Origin: Vibrio marinisediminis
Lineage (GTDB): Bacteria; Pseudomonadota; Gammaproteobacteria; Enterobacterales; Vibrionaceae
Assembly: GCF_014050145.1 (NCBI RefSeq)
Contig: NZ_JACFYF010000002.1
Coordinates: 310,001 to 374,000 of the forward strand
Length of the DNA: 64,000 nucleotides
Reading direction: 5' to 3'
The position numbers and the translations under genes are program-made. The notes beneath the pieces were generated by a model. It made no database searches. It saw only the letters and a program-made list of their open reading frames with translations, and was not told the origin of the DNA. This document shows, in pieces, positions 28,725-39,086 of this stretch (position 1 is the stretch's first letter; each line of letters opens with the position of its first letter).

Positions 28725-28757
28725 TAGTTTTTATTGCAAACTAATAGATAGATCACA
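28725..28757 (-). promoter_or_regulatory. Putative control region of ptsG (palindrome and CRP-like half site)
   Basis: An inverted repeat TAGTTT/AAACTA (28725-28743) around an A/T-rich centre containing TTGC could be an Mlc site. Next to it, the minus strand reads TGTGATCTA (28749-28757), a good left half of a CRP site with a poor right half. Both lie about 160-190 bases before the ptsG start, and a GCCTC/GAGGC hairpin (28679-28700) lies between. The rest of the 28573-29008 gap is very AT-rich. Confidence 0.35.
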
Positions 28758-28967
28758 CGCAAAAAAGAGAATTAACAAAGCAAAACCGCACCTATCAGGT
28801 TGAAAAAAAAGAAAAAATTTCCAAAAAGCATTAATTTTAGCCATCGAATAAAATAAAGCTCAATGTTATTTTTTATAACAAATTTACATATAGCAACTTA
28901 ACAGGCAAATAAAGCAACATTTGCGCAAATCAACCAACAATAAATCGATTACATCAAAAACAGGCAT

Positions 28968-28995
28968 AAAAAAAAGGAGCTTTCGCTCCTTTTTT
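28968..28995 (-). terminator. Terminator after tatD
   Basis: Stem GGAGC/GCTCC extended by A-T pairs, loop of four bases, followed on the minus strand by eight T residues. It closes the long yceD-to-tatD gene block just before ptsG. Confidence 0.85.
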
Positions 28996-29008
28996 CACCA
29001 AGTTACTT

Positions 29009-29779
29009 TTATTGTCTCAAAAAAAGTTTTCGGAAGTTTTTGCTGGTTTTTTCCCCAACTTGAGAAAGAGCAACTTGCTTAAGTTGAGCAATATAAGCTG
29101 CGACCTCAACAACGTAAGCTGGCTGATTCTGTTTTCCACGATGAGGAATTGGAGCTAGGTATGGCGAATCCGTTTCGATCAACAAACGTTCAAGAGGAAT
29201 CGCTTTCACAACTTCTTTTAACTCTGTCGCTTGTCTAAAAGTCACAATACCCGAAATAGAGATATAGAAGCCAAGCTCCATTGCCGCCTCAGCAAAAGCG
29301 AGATCCTCAGTAAAACAGTGGATCACACCACCGCACTTGTCCGCTCCGCCATTTCTAAGAATATCTAATGTATCTTGGCGTGCATTACGAGTGTGAATGA
29401 TTAAAGGCTTGTCCAATTCAACCGCTAGTGATACTTGTTGCTCAAACCGCTGTTGCTGCAAGGCTTTGGTTTCAGGCTGATAATGATAATCTAACCCCGT
29501 TTCACCAATAGCAACGACCTTAGGGTGTTGAGCATACTCGCGCATCAACTCAAAAGAAAAATCACTTTCAACATCCAATGGGTGTACCCCACATGATGCA
29601 TATACATTGTCAAATGGCGTGATCATTTCAATCATATTTGGAAAAGCATCCAACGTGACACCAACCGACAGTAATTCGTTTACGTTTGCCGCTTTTGCTT
29701 TCGCGACGACATCTGCAATCCCTTGGTGTAAGTCTTTATAATCCAGTTTATCGAGATGGCAGTGAGAGTCTACAAACAT
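29009..29779 (-). CDS. ycfH: TatD-family metal-dependent hydrolase (YcfH)
   Basis: A 256-residue TatD-family protein. Metal ligands are seen in DSHCHLD at the N-terminus, GETGLDYHY around residue 95, HTRNA, HCFTED and ETDSPYLAP. Family members act as 3'-5' exonucleases or D-aminoacyl-type hydrolases; the exact role of YcfH is unsettled. It overlaps the end of holB by ten bases, the same arrangement as in E. coli, where this gene follows holB and precedes ptsG. Confidence 0.92.
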   Translation of the reverse strand: MFVDSHCHLDKLDYKDLHQGIADVVAKAKAANVNELLSVGVTLDAFPNMIEMITPFDNVYASCGVHPLDVESDFSFELMREYAQHPKVVAIGETGLDYHYQPETKALQQQRFEQQVSLAVELDKPLIIHTRNARQDTLDILRNGGADKCGGVIHCFTEDLAFAEAAMELGFYISISGIVTFRQATELKEVVKAIPLERLLIETDSPYLAPIPHRGKQNQPAYVVEVAAYIAQLKQVALSQVGEKTSKNFRKLFLRQ

Positions 29780-30732
29780 GTTTCCCCGTTAAATTTAAAT
29801 AACCAATCTAATATCAATAGCTCACGATTGAGCCCTGTATGTTGAACTAACTGTTCAATTAACTTTTGCAACGCATCCGTTTGACGATAGAGCAGATCGT
29901 AATCAATATGCTCAACCAGTCCCCAAGCACCTGGGACAGCGGAAGGAAGCTGTAACCCAAAATGTGCTTTTTGTGTATCAGTCAGTAGGTACCACACCCA
30001 AAGTAACGATTTTTCAATATCAGTACTCAGTTCTTTGGCTAGTTTGACCGCATCACCACGCTGACAAATCACGTCGATCACTTGTCGTTCTATCGACTCG
30101 TAACGTTTTTGTTCACCACCTTCAACAAACTTTAGCGTATTGAGCGGCGAATTTCCGTTGATATGCGCAGCGTAATTTGGCACTTGCTGTTGTGTTTGGC
30201 TAGTCAGCCATTGAACCAGTTCTTCCGCCTCTGGTGGCGTCACATGCCATTGCTGGCAACGGCTAGTAATGGTTGGTAGCAGTTGACTTGTAGAACGACT
30301 AACCAACAAGAATAAACAGCTTGTCGAAGGCGTTTCTAGCGTTTTCAATAGTGCATTAGCCGCAGATTCATTCATCGAGTCAGCAGGCTCAATCACAATA
30401 AGGCGATAACCTGATAACTGTGACGACTCTTGCGCCAAACGATTACAATGGCGAATTTGATCGACTGTAATTGCCTTGCCTTCTTTCTCTGGTTTAATCC
30501 AATGAAAATCCGGATGATTCTGAGATTCCATAAGCTGGCAACTGTGACAAAAACCACAAGGTTCTGCAGCAAAGTTACTGCACATCACAGCACGGCTAAA
30601 TTGGCTAACAAGCTGTTCTTCGCCAAAACCCGGCTTAGCAATCAGCAGTGCCGCATTTGGGAAGCGGTCGGCTTCAAGATGCGTTTGCCATTGTTGCCAA
30701 AGAGGCGTTAGCCAAGGATAGAGCGATGCCAT
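29770..30732 (-). CDS. holB: DNA polymerase III delta' subunit
   Basis: A 320-residue clamp-loader subunit. It starts YPWLTPLW like E. coli HolB, has a Walker-A-like loop that has lost its key residues (AKPGFGEEQL), zinc-binding cysteines in CGFCHSC and the sensor helix ANALLKTLETPS. It helps load the beta clamp but does not hydrolyse ATP itself. The ATG at 30732 overlaps the tmk stop by one base (TAATG); the longer reading from 30750 is less like the family. The C-terminus GLNRELLILDWLF matches the family. Confidence 0.92.
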   Translation of the reverse strand: MASLYPWLTPLWQQWQTHLEADRFPNAALLIAKPGFGEEQLVSQFSRAVMCSNFAAEPCGFCHSCQLMESQNHPDFHWIKPEKEGKAITVDQIRHCNRLAQESSQLSGYRLIVIEPADSMNESAANALLKTLETPSTSCLFLLVSRSTSQLLPTITSRCQQWHVTPPEAEELVQWLTSQTQQQVPNYAAHINGNSPLNTLKFVEGGEQKRYESIERQVIDVICQRGDAVKLAKELSTDIEKSLLWVWYLLTDTQKAHFGLQLPSAVPGAWGLVEHIDYDLLYRQTDALQKLIEQLVQHTGLNRELLILDWLFKFNGETCL

Positions 30733-31364
30733 TACTGTGTTTCCAGCCATTGTTGAAGAGCCGCTGCAATATCAGCAGCGACTTTATCCATATCTTGCTC
30801 TGCATTGATCACCACAATACTACTATCCGCAGCGGCTATCTCTAGATAGCGCTCACGTGTGCGGTCGAAAAAGCCCATATCCATCTTTTCGATACGGTCC
30901 AATTCACCACGACCACGAGCTCGTTCAAGACCGATGCGAGGGTCTAGATCTAGATACAGAGTAAAATCAGGTTTAAACTCACCAAGCGTGGTGCCGCGTA
31001 ATGCTTTCATCGTCGCTTTTGGAATTTGTCGACCACCGCCTTGGTATGCTTGAGAAGACATGTCATGGCGATCACCCACCACCCATGTACCACTTTCTAA
31101 AGCCGGCTTAATGACATTCTCAACTAACTGAACTCGAGACGCGTACATCATTAGAAGTTCGGTCATATCTTGTAGAACTTCGCCTTCATGCTCTTGTTTG
31201 ACAAGCTCACGAAGTTTTTCCGCTAGAACCGTACCGCCAGGCTCACGTGTATGCTTAATCGAGTCCACGCCCGCTTGCTGAAGTACATTCAGTACGGCAT
31301 TAATAGCCGTACTTTTGCCCGCACCCTCTAAACCTTCTACAACAATAAATTTCGCTGGTTTCAT
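30732..31364 (-). CDS. tmk: Thymidylate kinase
   Basis: A 210-residue dTMP kinase. The P-loop GLEGAGKST is at residues 10-18, the substrate motif TREPGGT at about 39-45, the DRH motif in [17 protein letters not shown], and the LID region [11 protein letters not shown] follows. It makes dTDP for DNA synthesis. It lies two bases after mltG and is joined to holB by TAATG, the standard gene order of the family block. Confidence 0.95.
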   Translation of the reverse strand: MKPAKFIVVEGLEGAGKSTAINAVLNVLQQAGVDSIKHTREPGGTVLAEKLRELVKQEHEGEVLQDMTELLMMYASRVQLVENVIKPALESGTWVVGDRHDMSSQAYQGGGRQIPKATMKALRGTTLGEFKPDFTLYLDLDPRIGLERARGRGELDRIEKMDMGFFDRTRERYLEIAAADSSIVVINAEQDMDKVAADIAAALQQWLETQ

Positions 31365-31366
31365 AG

Positions 31367-32383
31367 TTATTTGTTACTTCTTAATTGTCTTAAGTATGCG
31401 CGAACCGCTCGGTTATGTTCAGCCAGTGATTTTGAGAACACATGCCCTCCTTTACCACTCGCCACAAAGTAATAGTAATTGCTATCTTCTGGGTTTAAAG
31501 CCGCTTGAATAGATGCTTCACCCGCCATGGCAATTGGTGTTGGTGGCAGACCGAAAATGACATAAGTGTTGTACGGGGTCGCTGTGCGTAAATCTTTCTT
31601 ACGGATATTACCCTTGTACTTATCACCCATACCATAGATCACCGTAGGATCGGTTTGTAAACGCATACGTTTATTTAAACGATTGACAAAAACCGACGCC
31701 ACTCGCTCGCGTTCAGATTCCACCGCGGTTTCTTTTTCAATAATGGATGCAAGAATTAGCGCTTCATACGGAGTTTTTAATGGCAGGTTCTTCTGTCGGC
31801 TTTGCCACGCAGAATCAAGCACCGATTTGAGCTTATCTGCAGAGCGTTTCAAGATGTCTAAGTCAGACGTACCAAATGTGTAATGGAAGGTTTCCGCTAA
31901 GAATAAGCCTTCAAGTTTTTCGTGGGTTAGCCCAAGCTCTTCGGCTATATCCGCCTCGCTCATATCCTTGATTTTATGTTCAAGATAAGGGGCAGATTGC
32001 AAAATGGTGCGCCACTCACTAAAGCGAGAGCCTTCAACAAAAGTCAAAGAGAACTGGTGTTCTTTACCAGTTTTAAACAGCTCTAACGCTTGAGTTAAGT
32101 TCATCTGCGGGGTAATTAAATAGGTACCCGCTTTTAATTGTGTCAACTCTGGATGAAAATGGCGGACAACACGTGCAACGTCATTAGACACAATAAGCTT
32201 TTCTTCGGTCAACTGTGCCAGTACTCGTTGAAAACTGGTTCCCGCTTTTACGGTAAAAATTTGTTGCTCAGAAAGCTGCAACGGTTGTTGTACAAAAAGT
32301 TCAACTTGTTTCGTTACATAGAAAAACGCGCCCGCAGCAACGGCTGCTGCCAGGACAAATAGAAAGGTGATTTTCTTAATCAC
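31367..32383 (-). CDS. mltG: Endolytic murein transglycosylase MltG
   Basis: A 338-residue inner-membrane protein with one N-terminal helix (about residues 4-21), a LysM-like region and the YceG catalytic domain. The catalytic Glu is in the ASIIEKET motif; the TDPTVIYG and TPYNTY..GLPPTPI segments are conserved. MltG cleaves growing glycan strands and sets their length. The start overlaps the pabC stop by four bases. Confidence 0.93.
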   Translation of the reverse strand: MIKKITFLFVLAAAVAAGAFFYVTKQVELFVQQPLQLSEQQIFTVKAGTSFQRVLAQLTEEKLIVSNDVARVVRHFHPELTQLKAGTYLITPQMNLTQALELFKTGKEHQFSLTFVEGSRFSEWRTILQSAPYLEHKIKDMSEADIAEELGLTHEKLEGLFLAETFHYTFGTSDLDILKRSADKLKSVLDSAWQSRQKNLPLKTPYEALILASIIEKETAVESERERVASVFVNRLNKRMRLQTDPTVIYGMGDKYKGNIRKKDLRTATPYNTYVIFGLPPTPIAMAGEASIQAALNPEDSNYYYFVASGKGGHVFSKSLAEHNRAVRAYLRQLRSNK

Positions 32384-33183
32384 GGGGATAACATCTCCTG
32401 AATACTTCTCGTCATCGCACCAATAGGAAAGCGGTGACCTTCAATTGCCTTAATAGGGGCAACACCTAACAAAGAGTTAGTGATAAACACTTCATCGGCA
32501 TTGAGTAAACTAACCAGCTCAAACGAGCCAATCTGAACATCGATCGCTTGTTGTTCCGCGAATTCCAACACTCTTCGCCTTGCGACACCAGCCACACCGG
32601 AAGCCTCAAGATTTGGCGTACAAAGCTGCTCTCCCTGCCACCAGAACAGATTTGCCATGCTGGTTTCAATCACATCACCGGCAAAATTCAGCACTATCCC
32701 GTCAACAAGCTTGCGCTGATCTAACTCAGCCTTTACCAGTATTTGTTCTAAGCGGTTGTTGTGTTTGTGCCCGGCGAGCAACGGATTAATACCTAATCGC
32801 GTCGTGCAAACTCCAAGCTCAATACCCTGCTCTTGCCATTGTCGGTAATGCGCAGGATAAGCAAAGTTGCTAATAGTAACATTAGGAGTACTGACTTGAG
32901 TAGCGCTATAGCCTCTGCCGCCCTCTCCTCGGCTAATATGAAGTTTCAACCCTGCGAGTGAGTCGCCAGTCGCCGCGAGGTCTAACCAATTTTTTACTTG
33001 AGCCCAATCAGGATGAGGTATTGCGAGTGCATCTAAACAAGCTTGCATGCGCTGCAGATGATAAGACCAATATACGAGCTTGCCTTGTTTGGTCAGCATA
33101 GTCGTAAAGCAGCCATCACCATATTGAAAAGAGCGATCCAGTAGTGAAATTGAATCGGCTGGGTGTCCGTTAAGCCAATACAC
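32380..33183 (-). CDS. pabC: Aminodeoxychorismate lyase
   Basis: A 267-residue PLP-dependent class IV aminotransferase-fold enzyme. The segment RSFQYGDGCFTTM at the N-terminus, the PLP-lysine region (HKHNNRLEQILVKAEL) and the cofactor-contact segment VIETSMANLFW are typical of PabC. It makes 4-aminobenzoate for folate. It sits between fabF and mltG as in E. coli. Branched-chain aminotransferases look similar, but length and place favour PabC. Confidence 0.92.
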   Translation of the reverse strand: MYWLNGHPADSISLLDRSFQYGDGCFTTMLTKQGKLVYWSYHLQRMQACLDALAIPHPDWAQVKNWLDLAATGDSLAGLKLHISRGEGGRGYSATQVSTPNVTISNFAYPAHYRQWQEQGIELGVCTTRLGINPLLAGHKHNNRLEQILVKAELDQRKLVDGIVLNFAGDVIETSMANLFWWQGEQLCTPNLEASGVAGVARRRVLEFAEQQAIDVQIGSFELVSLLNADEVFITNSLLGVAPIKAIEGHRFPIGAMTRSIQEMLSP

Positions 33184-33200
33184 AATATATCCCTAAAATA

Positions 33201-33235
33201 AAAACGGCCTAATGCCAAAAGCATTAAGCCGTTTT
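33201..33235 (-). terminator. Terminator after fabF
   Basis: A 15-pair stem with one C-A mismatch, AAAACGGC.TAATGC with its complement, loop of five bases, followed on the minus strand by TTTTTATTTT. It lies between fabF and pabC, so pabC onward needs read-through or its own promoter. Confidence 0.8.
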
Positions 33236-33255
33236 ATCACAAATCCGTTTCTCGA

Positions 33256-34497
33256 TTAAATCTTTTTGAAGACTAGAGAACCGTTAGTACCACCGAAACC
33301 AAAAGAGTTACAGATAGCGTATTCCATATCGACTTTCTTAGCCGTATGAGGAACAAGATCGATATCCAAACCTTCTTCTGGGTTGTCTAAGTTGATCGTT
33401 GGTGGAACGATTTGGTCAACAAGAGACAAAACAGTGATGATCGCTTCAACTGAACCCGCTGCACCTAGAAGGTGACCTGTCATAGATTTAGTTGACGATA
33501 CTTTAACTTGTTTAGCACCCTCTTCACCAAGAGCACGTTTAACACCTTTGATTTCAGCTACATCGCCTGCTGGCGTTGATGTACCGTGAGCATTTACGTA
33601 ACCAACTTGAGTACCTACGATACCTGCGTCACGCATTGCTGCTTCCATCGCTAGTGCACCACCTGACCCATCTTCACTTGGTGAAGTCATGTGGTAAGCG
33701 TCGCCAGACATACCAAAGCCAACAAGCTCCGCGTAAATCTTAGCACCGCGTGCTTTTGCGTGTTCGTACTCTTCAAGTACCATCATGCCAGCACCGTCAC
33801 CTAGTACGAAACCGTCACGATCTTTATCCCATGGACGAGATGCTTTCTGAGGCTCATCGTTACGAGTAGACAGTGCTTTCGCAGCACCAAACCCAGCCAT
33901 GCCGAGTGGCGTAGAAGCTTTCTCTGAGCCACCCGCTACCATTGCATCGGCATCACCGTAAGCAATCATACGCGCAGCGTGACCGATGTTGTGTAGACCT
34001 GTCGTACATGCAGTCGAGATAGCTATATTAGGACCACGAAGACCACGCATGATAGAGAGGTTACCTGCAACCATGTTTACGATAGTTGAAGGAACGAAGA
34101 ATGGGCTAACTTTGCGAGGGCCTTTGTTAACCAGTGCAGTATGACCAGTTTCAATTAAATCAAGACCGCCGATACCCGAACCGATTGCAACACCAACACG
34201 TGGTGCGTTTTCTTCGTTAATTTGTAAGCCTGAATCGTCTAGAGCTTGAATACCAGCAGCGACACCGTATTGGATAAACAAATCCATTTTACGAGCGTCT
34301 TTCTTAGACATGTACTCTTCGCAGTTGAAATCTTTGACTAGACCTGCAAAGCGAGTAGAGAAATTAGTAGCATCAAAGTGTTCGATATTAACGATGCCAC
34401 TTTGACCTTCTAGCAGGGCCTTCCATGATGATTCTACAGTGTTGCCTACCGGTGACAACATACCCATGCCAGTGACAACAACACGACGCTTGGACAC
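33256..34497 (-). CDS. fabF: 3-oxoacyl-ACP synthase II
   Basis: A 413-residue beta-ketoacyl-ACP synthase. The catalytic Cys is in [11 protein letters not shown] (about residue 164), and the two histidines are in [11 protein letters not shown] and [13 protein letters not shown]. It extends acyl chains and controls cis-vaccenate formation with temperature. It lies downstream of acpP after a terminator. Length is normal. A ribosome binding site (CCGGAG) is present. Confidence 0.95.
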   Translation of the reverse strand: MSKRRVVVTGMGMLSPVGNTVESSWKALLEGQSGIVNIEHFDATNFSTRFAGLVKDFNCEEYMSKKDARKMDLFIQYGVAAGIQALDDSGLQINEENAPRVGVAIGSGIGGLDLIETGHTALVNKGPRKVSPFFVPSTIVNMVAGNLSIMRGLRGPNIAISTACTTGLHNIGHAARMIAYGDADAMVAGGSEKASTPLGMAGFGAAKALSTRNDEPQKASRPWDKDRDGFVLGDGAGMMVLEEYEHAKARGAKIYAELVGFGMSGDAYHMTSPSEDGSGGALAMEAAMRDAGIVGTQVGYVNAHGTSTPAGDVAEIKGVKRALGEEGAKQVKVSSTKSMTGHLLGAAGSVEAIITVLSLVDQIVPPTINLDNPEEGLDIDLVPHTAKKVDMEYAICNSFGFGGTNGSLVFKKI

Positions 34498-34552
34498 GAT
34501 TTTATTCTCCGGAAATGAAATGAAATGATTCTATGAGATATATAGAAGAGTT

Positions 34553-34585
34553 ATAAAAAAACTCAGGCGGCCAGAAGGCCGCCTG
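34553..34585 (-). terminator. Terminator between acpP and fabF
   Basis: A nine-pair perfect GC-rich stem CAGGCGGCC/GGCCGCCTG with a four-base loop, then GAG and seven T residues on the minus strand. It should limit read-through from the highly expressed acpP into fabF. Confidence 0.88.
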
Positions 34586-34595
34586 GGGGGAGATA

Positions 34596-34829
34596 TTACT
34601 GAGCGCTGTTCACGTAGTCGATTGCAGCTTGAACAGTAGTGATCTTCTCAGCTTCTTCGTCTGGAATCTCAGTGTCGAATTCTTCTTCTAGAGCCATTAC
34701 TAGTTCAACAGTGTCTAGAGAATCAGCACCTAGATCATCAACAAATGAAGCTTCGTTTTTAACTTCTGCTTCGTCTACACCTAGCTGTTCAACAATGATT
34801 TTCTTTACGCGTTCTTCGATGTTGCTCAT
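34596..34829 (-). CDS. acpP: Acyl carrier protein
   Basis: A 77-residue acidic acyl carrier protein. The phosphopantetheine attachment Ser is in [12 protein letters not shown] (about residue 37), and the helix [19 protein letters not shown] is standard. It carries all fatty acid synthesis intermediates. The start MSNIEERV at 34829 is the family's usual one, with AAAGGAAAAG upstream; a longer frame up to 34901 is not a gene. Confidence 0.97.
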
Positions 34830-35065
34830 TTTTTCTTTTCCTTTACAGATTTCGCTCAATGCGATAGTTCCGTAGTTTATTAGAACTATTGAAAGTTGCA
34901 AGTGGGACCTTGCTGGTCAAACCACAATTTTAGCGATTTTAACCGAAATTCAATACATTTTTGACTTATATCATGCACAAATCTTGTGCAAGCTAATAGC
35001 AAGTTTTACAGTTTTACTGGGAAAACCTTACAAGTTCGCCGCTCTTTCATGTATAAACTCAGCTA

Positions 35066-35803
35066 TTAAACCATATACATGCCGCCGTTAACATGCAAAG
35101 TTTCACCTGTGATGTATGCCGCTTCTGGAGATGCTAAAAATGCAACAGCTGAAGCAATTTCACGAGGATCACCCAAACGACCGGCTGGAACGTTCGCAAG
35201 TGTTGCAGCACGTTGGTCATCATTCAAAGCTTTAGTCATATCAGTTTCGATAAAACCAGGAGCAACAGTGTTAACCGTTACACCACGTGAAGCCACTTCA
35301 CGTGCCATCGACTTAGTAAAACCAATGACGCCTGCTTTCGCTGCTGCGTAGTTTGTTTGACCCGCATTACCCATAGTGCCCACGACTGAGCCTACATTAA
35401 TGATACGACCTGCACGCTTTTTCATCATGCCACGCAGTACTGCTTTAGACATGCGGAAGATAGGCGTTAAGTTCGTGTCGATGATGTCATTCCATTCGTC
35501 ATCTTTCATACGCATTAATAGATTATCGCGTGTGATACCAGCATTGTTCACTAGAATATCAATCACACCAAACTCATCATTAATGGTCTTAAGTGTCGCT
35601 TCGATAGACTCAACGTCAGTCACATTAAGCGCTAAACCTTTACCGTTAGCACCAAGGTATTCACTGATTGCCGCTGCACCACTTTCAGAAGTAGCAGTAC
35701 CAATCACGGTTGCACCGCGCTCAACAAGCAGTTCAGCGATAGCACGACCAATACCACGGCTTGCGCCAGTTACTAGGGCAATTTTGCCTTCTAGATTCAT
35801 CAT
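35066..35803 (-). CDS. fabG: 3-oxoacyl-ACP reductase
   Basis: A 245-residue short-chain dehydrogenase. NADP-binding TGASRGIG is at about residues 13-20, and the catalytic Ser and Tyr-Lys appear in NVGSVVG and NYAAAKAG. The C-terminus GETLHVNGGMYMV is that of FabG. It reduces 3-ketoacyl-ACP. Two ATG codons stand side by side at the start. It lies in the fabH-fabD-fabG-acpP order. Confidence 0.96.
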   Translation of the reverse strand: MMNLEGKIALVTGASRGIGRAIAELLVERGATVIGTATSESGAAAISEYLGANGKGLALNVTDVESIEATLKTINDEFGVIDILVNNAGITRDNLLMRMKDDEWNDIIDTNLTPIFRMSKAVLRGMMKKRAGRIINVGSVVGTMGNAGQTNYAAAKAGVIGFTKSMAREVASRGVTVNTVAPGFIETDMTKALNDDQRAATLANVPAGRLGDPREIASAVAFLASPEAAYITGETLHVNGGMYMV

Positions 35804-35851
35804 TTCTTTGCGTTCCTTTTGCTTTATCGCGAGCCGATTACTGACCGGCTA

Positions 35852-36775
35852 TTACTTAGCGGCTTCAAGTGAAGCAACATCATTAACAGCAGCAGCATCT
35901 AGCGATTTAACGATACGTTTAGTCAGACCGGTAAGAACTTTACCCGGACCAACTTCAAGCAGTTTCTCAACACCTTGCTCGCTCATAAGCTGCACGCTCT
36001 CAGTCCAACGAACTGGGCTGTATAGTTGACGAACAAGTGCAAGCTTGATTTTTGCAGGGTCAGTCTCTGCAGCCACATCAACGTTGTTGATCACTGGCAA
36101 CTGAGGTGTATTAAATTCAATTTCTTCTAGTGCGACTGCCAGCTTATCCGCTGCAGGTTTCATCAACGCACAGTGTGAAGGCACTGAAACAGGAAGAGGA
36201 AGAGCACGTTTTGCGCCAGCTTCTTTACATAGCACACCCGCACGTTCAACGGCGTCTTTGCTACCCGCGATAACCACTTGACCAGGCGAGTTAAAGTTAA
36301 CTGGAGAAACCACTTCACCTTGAGCTGCATCTTCACACGCTTTAGCAATCGCTGCGTCATCTAGACCGATGATTGCGTACATAGCACCCGTACCCGCTGG
36401 TACTGCCTCTTGCATTAATTGACCACGAAGCTCAACCAATTTAATTGCTTGTTTAAAGTCAATAACGCCAGCACATACAAGCGCTGAGTATTCACCTAGG
36501 CTGTGACCTGCTAAGTTCGCTGGTTGCTCAAGACCGAGTTCTTGCCATACACGCCAAATAGCTACTGAAGTCGCTAATAGTGCAGGTTGAGTACGGAAAG
36601 TTTGATTTAGGTCTTCTGCTGGTCCGTTTTGAACCAACGCCCAAAGGTCATAACCAAGAGCTTCAGAAGCCTCTGCAAAAGTTTGTTTAACTACGTCATA
36701 TTGTTCGCCAAGCTCTGCAAGCATACCAACTGCTTGTGAACCTTGACCTGGAAATACGATAGCAAACTTGCTCAT
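35852..36775 (-). CDS. fabD: Malonyl-CoA:ACP transacylase
   Basis: A 307-residue acyltransferase. The FPGQGSQ motif is at the N-terminus, the nucleophile Ser is in GHSLGEYSAL (about residue 92), and the catalytic His is in PVSVPSHCALM. It loads malonyl groups on the acyl carrier protein. Length and neighbours are standard. Confidence 0.96.
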   Translation of the reverse strand: MSKFAIVFPGQGSQAVGMLAELGEQYDVVKQTFAEASEALGYDLWALVQNGPAEDLNQTFRTQPALLATSVAIWRVWQELGLEQPANLAGHSLGEYSALVCAGVIDFKQAIKLVELRGQLMQEAVPAGTGAMYAIIGLDDAAIAKACEDAAQGEVVSPVNFNSPGQVVIAGSKDAVERAGVLCKEAGAKRALPLPVSVPSHCALMKPAADKLAVALEEIEFNTPQLPVINNVDVAAETDPAKIKLALVRQLYSPVRWTESVQLMSEQGVEKLLEVGPGKVLTGLTKRIVKSLDAAAVNDVASLEAAK

Positions 36776-36890
36776 GTTCTTTTCCTTAAAACAAAGATAA
36801 TTGATACCGATGCCATCGCTATCTAGGTTGAGATGCTCGCACCGGTATGAAAAGACGCACCGAAGTGCATCTTAAATTAAATTCTAATTT

Positions 36891-37844
36891 TTAGAATTTC
36901 ACCAGGGCAGAACCCCAAGTGAAACCGCCACCAAACGCTTCCAATAGAAGTGTTTGACCACGTTTGATACGACCATCACGAACCGCTTCATCAAGAGCCG
37001 TCGGAACGGTTGCCGCTGATGTATTACCGTGACGGTCTAAAGTCACAACCACTTGATCAAGTGACATTGACAACTTCTTCGCTGTCGCAGAAATAATGCG
37101 ATAGTTGGCTTGATGTGGAACTAACCAATCTAGCTCAGATTTATGCATGTTATTGGCTTCTAGCGTATCTTTTACTAGTTTCGATAACTGTGTTACCGCC
37201 ACTTTAAAGACTTCGTTACCCGCCATATGCAGCCATTTGTCCGCTTCTGTTCCATCGCGAGAGGCAACAGGTAGACTTAATAAATCGCCAAATGCACCGT
37301 CAGCATTAATATGGGTAGAAATAATGCCTGGCTCTTCGCTTGCACCAACAACCACTGCGCCCGCGCCATCACCAAACAGGATAATGGTCGAACGGTCAGT
37401 TGGATCGCATGTTTTCGACAAAGCGTCAGCACCAATGACCAGCACGTTTTTACACATACCCGTTTTAATATGCTGGTCAGCAACAGAAAGTGCATAAACG
37501 AAACCAGAACATGCAGCCGCTAAATCAAATGCTGGACAGCCTTTGATCTCTAGCTTTGCTTGTACCTGACACGCAGACGAAGGAAATGTATGACTACCAC
37601 TTGTCGTAGCCAAAATAATCAAATCAATGTCGTTTTTATCAATACCGGCCATTTCAATCGCATTGACAGCTGCGAGATAGCCCATGTCGGCAACAGTTTC
37701 GTTTTCAGCAGCGATGCGGCGCTCTTTAATACCAGTACGCGCAACAATCCACTCATCAGATGTATCTACCATTTTCTCTAAGTCTGCGTTAGTACGCACT
37801 TGAGATGGCAAGTAGCTGCCAGTACCTAAAATTTTGCTAAACAT
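36891..37844 (-). CDS. fabH: 3-oxoacyl-ACP synthase III
   Basis: A 317-residue initiating condensing enzyme. The catalytic triad is Cys in [11 protein letters not shown] (about 112), His in WLVPHQAN and Asn in [10 protein letters not shown]. It joins acetyl-CoA and malonyl-ACP to start fatty acid synthesis. It begins five bases after plsX and starts [13 protein letters not shown], the usual N-terminus. Confidence 0.96.
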   Translation of the reverse strand: MFSKILGTGSYLPSQVRTNADLEKMVDTSDEWIVARTGIKERRIAAENETVADMGYLAAVNAIEMAGIDKNDIDLIILATTSGSHTFPSSACQVQAKLEIKGCPAFDLAAACSGFVYALSVADQHIKTGMCKNVLVIGADALSKTCDPTDRSTIILFGDGAGAVVVGASEEPGIISTHINADGAFGDLLSLPVASRDGTEADKWLHMAGNEVFKVAVTQLSKLVKDTLEANNMHKSELDWLVPHQANYRIISATAKKLSMSLDQVVVTLDRHGNTSAATVPTALDEAVRDGRIKRGQTLLLEAFGGGFTWGSALVKF

Positions 37845-37849
37845 GAAGA

Positions 37850-38875
37850 CTAATAATGCCTCTCGAGTAAAACCGCTTCCAAACGATCGCTTATACGGCT
37901 GGGTACTTGTCGTTTGACCTCGTGTAGGGCTTCGCCAATGGCATTAACGACCGCCTCTACATCTGCACTTCCGTGGCTTTTGATTACAATGCCGCGCAAT
38001 CCTAGCAAACTTGCACCGTTATACTGGTCGGGGTTCAATGTTTTTAGTTCATTAATTAACCCAGAAAACAGTTTTCTTGCTATCCAACCCTTTATAGATG
38101 AGGCCATCATGTAAGTTTTCAACTTATCTATAAAAAGCTGGGCTGTGCCTTCGCTGGTTTTCAAGCAGATATTGCCGACAAAACCATCACAGACCACAAC
38201 ATCAGCATAGTCGTGAAAAAGCTGGTTACCTTCAATATAACCAATAAAGTTCACCGACTCAGTGTTTGATAACATTTCTGCACAGCGTTTGACAAGATCA
38301 TTGCCTTTAATTTCTTCCGCGCCGATATTTAAAATTGCGACGCGTGGCGGGCGATCTAGATATTGCTCAGCTAATGCACTGCCCATGACTGCAAATTGAA
38401 ATAGAGAATCGGCGTCACTCGACACATTTGCACCTAAATCCAGCATCCAAGTTCGGTTGCCAGATACGGTAGGTAATGCCGAAATCAACGCAGGGCGCTC
38501 AATACCAGGTAATAGCTTAAGACGAAAACGAGACAAAGCCATCAGAGCACCAGTATTGCCGGCACTGACGCAGGCATCAGCTTGTCCAACAGAGACAAGG
38601 TCGATCGCTCGTCCCATGGAACTGTTCTGTCCGTTTCGAAGTGCTAGAGAAGGTTTTTCTGAATTTGAGATCACTCGGTCACAGTGTTTAATGCTCAGCC
38701 GAGCATCTACCTGATAACCAAGAGAGGATAATTGAGTTGTGATCGAAGTCCGATCACCTATTAAGATTACTTTTAGCTCTGGGAAATGCGACAGTGCCTG
38801 CACGGCGGCAGGCACTGTTACGCGAGGACCGAAGTCTCCGCCCATTGCATCAAGTGCAACGGTAATATTTTGCAA
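37850..38875 (-). CDS. plsX: Phosphate acyltransferase PlsX
   Basis: A 341-residue PlsX protein, starting [12 protein letters not shown], the signature of the family. It converts acyl-ACP to acyl phosphate for phospholipid synthesis. The segment [14 protein letters not shown] and DGFVGN are conserved. It lies nine bases after rpmF in the yceD-rpmF-plsX-fabH order. Confidence 0.96.
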   Translation of the reverse strand: MQNITVALDAMGGDFGPRVTVPAAVQALSHFPELKVILIGDRTSITTQLSSLGYQVDARLSIKHCDRVISNSEKPSLALRNGQNSSMGRAIDLVSVGQADACVSAGNTGALMALSRFRLKLLPGIERPALISALPTVSGNRTWMLDLGANVSSDADSLFQFAVMGSALAEQYLDRPPRVAILNIGAEEIKGNDLVKRCAEMLSNTESVNFIGYIEGNQLFHDYADVVVCDGFVGNICLKTSEGTAQLFIDKLKTYMMASSIKGWIARKLFSGLINELKTLNPDQYNGASLLGLRGIVIKSHGSADVEAVVNAIGEALHEVKRQVPSRISDRLEAVLLERHY

Positions 38876-38884
38876 AGGTCAACC

Positions 38885-39055
38885 TTACTTGTTGATAACC
38901 TTTTTGCCGCGGTAGAAACCTTCGGCAGTCACGTTGTGACGTAGGTGAGTTTCACCTGAAGTTGCGTCTACAGAAAGTGCAGCTGTAGTTAGAGCATCGT
39001 GTGAACGACGCATGCCACGCATTGAACGTGATTTCTTGCTCTTTTGTACGGCCAT
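38885..39055 (-). CDS. rpmF: 50S ribosomal protein L32
   Basis: A 56-residue protein, starting [20 protein letters not shown] and ending KKVINK, which is bL32 of gamma-proteobacteria. It lacks the zinc cysteines found in some other bacteria. It lies between yceD and plsX as in E. coli, linking ribosome and membrane synthesis. Confidence 0.97.
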   Translation of the reverse strand: MAVQKSKKSRSMRGMRRSHDALTTAALSVDATSGETHLRHNVTAEGFYRGKKVINK

Positions 39056-39086
39056 TGACCCTACTCCTATGTAAATTCTTAAAGAA

